This document shows positions 5,115 through 7,294 of a stretch of DNA of 7,294 nt, piece after piece. How positions within the stretch are numbered: the stretch's first letter is position 1; each line of letters begins with the position of its first letter. The DNA is from JAYXXU01 sp049301135 (GTDB taxonomy: Bacteria; Pseudomonadota; Gammaproteobacteria; Pseudomonadales; Moraxellaceae), in the NCBI GenBank assembly GCA_049301135.1, contig JBAQKP010000137.1:1-7294 (forward strand), read 5' to 3'. The translations under genes and the position numbers were made by a program. The notes under the pieces were generated by a model that had not been told where the DNA came from, made no database searches, and saw nothing but the letters and a program-made list of their open reading frames with translations.

Positions 5115-6653
5115 ATGACTGATAAACTGTTGGCACAACAGGTAGATGTGGGTAGCCCTGTTCCGTATGTCGATGACAGCTGGATACAACGGTTATGGGA
5201 TTGGGCGGATCAGGCACAAATCCAAGACCTTCATTGGGTGAAACACAAAGATCATCCAAAAGGTGGTTGGTGGAAAGGTTTGCCGCGAGATCGGCACACA
5301 CTGTTAACCCTACAAAAGCTTAATCTGAATTCAAGTAATCTGGTCGCGCTGCCAGCAGAGATTGGTAATCTTAGCCAGTTACAGACGCTTTATCTCAGTA
5401 AGAACAGCCTTAGAGCTTTGCCAGCGCAGATCGGTCAGCTGAGCCAGTTGCGAGAGTTGGACGTAAGTTGTAATTATCAACTGAGTGATTTGCCCGCCGA
5501 GATTGGCCAGCTCAGTCAGTTAGAAGTGCTTCATCTTGATTGTACAGCCTTAAGTGTTTTACCAAAAGCGATCTTCCAGCTTAGTCAGCTCCAGAGGCTG
5601 CATTTAAGCTCCATTAAATTTAGTGTTCTGCCAGCGGAAATCGGTCAGCTCAGCCAGTTGCAGATGATCAACCTTCGTGGAAATAAGCTGACTGCTTTGC
5701 CAGCGGAGATCGGTCAGCTAAACCAGTTGCAAAAACTTTATCTAGGCGGTAACGAGCTGAGTATCTTGCCAGATGAAATCGCCCAATTGAGCCAGTTACA
5801 AGTACTGGAGCTTAAGGGAAACCGCTTCACTGATTTGCCAGCCGAGTTGATTAGTCGCTTAGGTCAGCTGCGTGAGCTTGATCTAAGTAGTAACCGGATG
5901 AGCACGCTGCCAGCGGAGATTGGTTGCTTAGGTCAGTTGCACGAGCTTAAGCTTGGTTATAACTGCTTAAGTGAGTTGCCCGCAGAGCTGGGTCAACTGG
6001 TTCAGTTGCGTACACTCACTCTTGGGGGCAACCGGTTAAACGCTTTGCCGCTTGAGCTGGGTCAGCTTAGCCAATTGCAAGTGCTTGATCTTAATTCCAA
6101 TAAGCTGACTTTTTTTCCTACAGTGCTGTCCCAAATCAGCCAGCTGCAAACACTCATCCTGACTGATAATCAGTTGAGTGCGTTACCGCAGGAAATCGGT
6201 CAATTTAGCCAGTTGCAATGGCTTAGTCTTGGTCACAATCAGCTGGCTGCTTTACCAGTGGAGTTGTTTCAACTCAGCCAGCTACAACAGCTTTGGCTTG
6301 GTCGTAACCACTTGAGCATTTTGCCAGCAGAAATAGGTCGGCTCAATCAACTACAGAAACTGAGTGTTACCTCTAATAAACTGAACGCGCTACCCCCAGA
6401 AATCGGTCAGTTGAGCCAACTACAGGAGCTTTATTTGAGTTCTAACAAGCTGGATCAACTACCCGCTGAGATTGGTCAATTACGCCAGTTGCGTAAGCTT
6501 GTCATTGAGGGGAATCCGTTGGTTGATTTGCCAGTAGAGATGAGTCAGCTTAAACAGCTACGTGAGATGGGGATTAGTAAAGGGCACTTTAACCGTGAGC
6601 AGAAAGCCCACATTAAAAGCTTGCTGCCCAAATGCAAGCTGACCTACCCATGA
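5115..6653 (+). CDS. Leucine-rich repeat protein with 18 tandem repeats
   Basis: The product is a 512-residue solenoid protein. Residues 1-65 form an N-terminal cap with a Trp-rich stretch (WIQRLWDWADQ, 23-33) and a GLPRDRHTLL segment (55-64) that leads into the repeats. Residues 66-481 are 18 LRRs, nearly all 23 residues long, of the form LxxLxLxxNxL followed by xxLPxEIGQLxQ, close to the Ras-suppressor/PIRL-like class. Repeats 3 and 8 have 24 residues. The conserved Asn is missing in repeats 4 and 5. The last 31 residues (482-512) begin like another repeat and turn into a basic C-terminal cap. There is no signal peptide, membrane helix, kinase, TIR, NACHT, ROC-COR or ubiquitin-ligase domain, so it is probably a cytoplasmic protein-binding scaffold. 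Secretion by a specialised system cannot be excluded. The repeat units differ at many codons, so they are old rather than freshly duplicated. Flanking genes are housekeeping and give no function. Confidence 0.92.
   Translation: MTDKLLAQQVDVGSPVPYVDDSWIQRLWDWADQAQIQDLHWVKHKDHPKGGWWKGLPRDRHTLLTLQKLNLNSSNLVALPAEIGNLSQLQTLYLSKNSLRALPAQIGQLSQLRELDVSCNYQLSDLPAEIGQLSQLEVLHLDCTALSVLPKAIFQLSQLQRLHLSSIKFSVLPAEIGQLSQLQMINLRGNKLTALPAEIGQLNQLQKLYLGGNELSILPDEIAQLSQLQVLELKGNRFTDLPAELISRLGQLRELDLSSNRMSTLPAEIGCLGQLHELKLGYNCLSELPAELGQLVQLRTLTLGGNRLNALPLELGQLSQLQVLDLNSNKLTFFPTVLSQISQLQTLILTDNQLSALPQEIGQFSQLQWLSLGHNQLAALPVELFQLSQLQQLWLGRNHLSILPAEIGRLNQLQKLSVTSNKLNALPPEIGQLSQLQELYLSSNKLDQLPAEIGQLRQLRKLVIEGNPLVDLPVEMSQLKQLREMGISKGHFNREQKAHIKSLLPKCKLTYP
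5310..6557 (+). repeat. Tandem 69-bp coding repeats of the LRR domain
   Basis: Eighteen consecutive units of 69 bases (72 in units 3 and 8) encode the LRRs. The best-conserved block is the part coding for LPAEIGQLSQLQ. Third-base differences between copies (CAG/CAA, TTG/CTC/TTA) show long independent drift. Repeat number could still vary between strains by recombination. Confidence 0.85.
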
Positions 6654-6670
6654 CCGATTGAACGCAACCA

Positions 6671-6692
6671 GCACGGGCTGCAAAGCCCCTGC
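6671..6692 (+). promoter_or_regulatory. GNRA-loop hairpin between the LRR gene and glcB
   Basis: GGGCT (6675-6679) pairs with AGCCC (6684-6688) around a GCAA tetraloop, and GCA/TGC can extend the stem past one C-C mismatch. No T-run follows, so it is not a standard intrinsic terminator. It lies 18 bases after the LRR stop and overlaps the place where the -35 of glcB would be. Confidence 0.35.
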
Positions 6693-6706
6693 AAAACCAG
6701 TATACT
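6678..6706 (+). promoter_or_regulatory. Candidate glcB promoter
   Basis: TATACT (6701-6706) matches the -10 consensus at five of six positions. CTGCAA (6678-6683), 17 bases upstream, is a poor -35. The -10 lies 40 bases before the glcB ATG. Confidence 0.4.
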
Positions 6707-6746
6707 TTAGCACTTTGTTACGACCCCCACAGGATCAGGATCGACC

Positions 6747-7294
6747 ATGACTGAACGTATTCAGCAAGGCAAACTCGCGATTGCCAAACCACTGTTTGAT
6801 TTTATCGAGCAAAAAGCCCTCCCAAACACTGGCGTTGCAAGTGCAGATTACTGGGCAGCTTTTGAACAGATCGTCACCGACCTGACCCCAAAAAACAAAG
6901 CACTGCTGGCCAAGCGCGACCAGATCCAAGCCCAAATCGACGCATGGCACAAAGCCAATCCAGCGTTTGATGCGGCGGCCTACACCGCGTTTTTGACCGA
7001 GATTGGCTATCTGTTGCCAGAAGGCGAAGACTTCCAAATCACCACCGAAAACGTCGATGTCGAAATCGCCCAACTCGCAGGCGCACAGTTGGTCGTACCG
7101 GTGCGTAACGCCCGCTATGCCCTGAACGCCGCCAACGCCCGCTGGGGTTCGCTGTACGATGCACTGTACGGCACTGACGTGATCAGCACCGAAGACGGCG
7201 CAGACAAAGGCCAAGGCTACAACCCAGTACGCGGCAACACAGTCATCGCCTACGCCAATAACTTCCTAAACGAACACTTCCCACTGGTACAAGC
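6747..7294 (+). CDS. glcB: Malate synthase G, N-terminal part (cut by the window edge)
   Basis: The first 182 residues of an enzyme of about 720 are visible. Malate synthase condenses glyoxylate with acetyl-CoA to give malate, the second step of the glyoxylate shunt, in the cytoplasm. The visible part covers the N-terminal helical clasp and the start of the TIM barrel. The highly conserved block from QLVVPVRNARYALNAANA (114-131) on to RWGSLYDALYGTD (132-144) identifies isoform G, and GYNPVRG (157-163) follows as in E. coli GlcB. The ATG at 6747 has AGGA (6737-6740) 6 bases upstream. The frame stays open to the right edge. It follows the LRR gene by 93 bases with its own candidate promoter, so it is probably transcribed separately. 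The active-site residues lie beyond the window. Confidence 0.95.
   Translation, partial: MTERIQQGKLAIAKPLFDFIEQKALPNTGVASADYWAAFEQIVTDLTPKNKALLAKRDQIQAQIDAWHKANPAFDAAAYTAFLTEIGYLLPEGEDFQITTENVDVEIAQLAGAQLVVPVRNARYALNAANARWGSLYDALYGTDVISTEDGADKGQGYNPVRGNTVIAYANNFLNEHFPLVQ

Noticed and set aside
5310..6557. Recently expanded satellite or CRISPR-like array
   Set aside because: The 69-bp units are coding LRRs in one open frame, diverged at many codons, with no spacer structure.
5115..6653. IpaH/NEL-type secreted ubiquitin ligase
   Set aside because: Only 31 residues follow the repeats; there is no ligase domain or catalytic Cys motif.
6735..7214. 159-residue minus-strand open frame across the glcB start
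   Set aside because: It is the mirror of the conserved malate synthase frame, a frequent artefact of codon bias.

Overview
The window looks like chromosomal DNA of a gammaproteobacterium. The glyoxylate-cycle enzyme malate synthase G, the formate-dependent purine enzyme PurT and the overall gene style fit Moraxellaceae and relatives. That placement is an inference from recognised proteins, not from a search. I see no transposase, integrase, CRISPR array, rRNA or tRNA.

Layout, left to right. Bases 1-282 are non-coding but rich in inverted repeats. A 31-residue, very acidic mini-protein (283-378, +) with a strong Shine-Dalgarno follows, then a run of overlapping hairpins and a textbook intrinsic terminator (450-484). 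Next is an FAD-dependent monooxygenase of the UbiH/salicylate-hydroxylase type (598-1830, +). A hairpin terminator (1866-1896) separates it from three convergent minus-strand units: a small glycine-zipper lipoprotein (1921-2157), a PlsC/DAGAT-type acyltransferase (2373-3167) and an unrecognised 127-residue protein (3334-3717). Then comes purT (3782-4996, -) with its own terminator. Divergent from purT is a 512-residue leucine-rich repeat protein with 18 tandem repeats (5115-6653, +), followed by the first quarter of glcB (6747 to the right edge, +).

There is no obvious multi-gene pathway. PurT (de novo purine synthesis) and GlcB (glyoxylate/acetate metabolism) are housekeeping genes. The acyltransferase and the lipoprotein both concern the cell envelope, and the monooxygenase probably hydroxylates an aromatic or quinone-like substrate. 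Most genes appear to be single transcription units.

The parts most worth a second look are the mini-protein unit at the left end, with its hairpin-dense flanks, and the LRR protein, which has no signal peptide and no recognisable effector domain.
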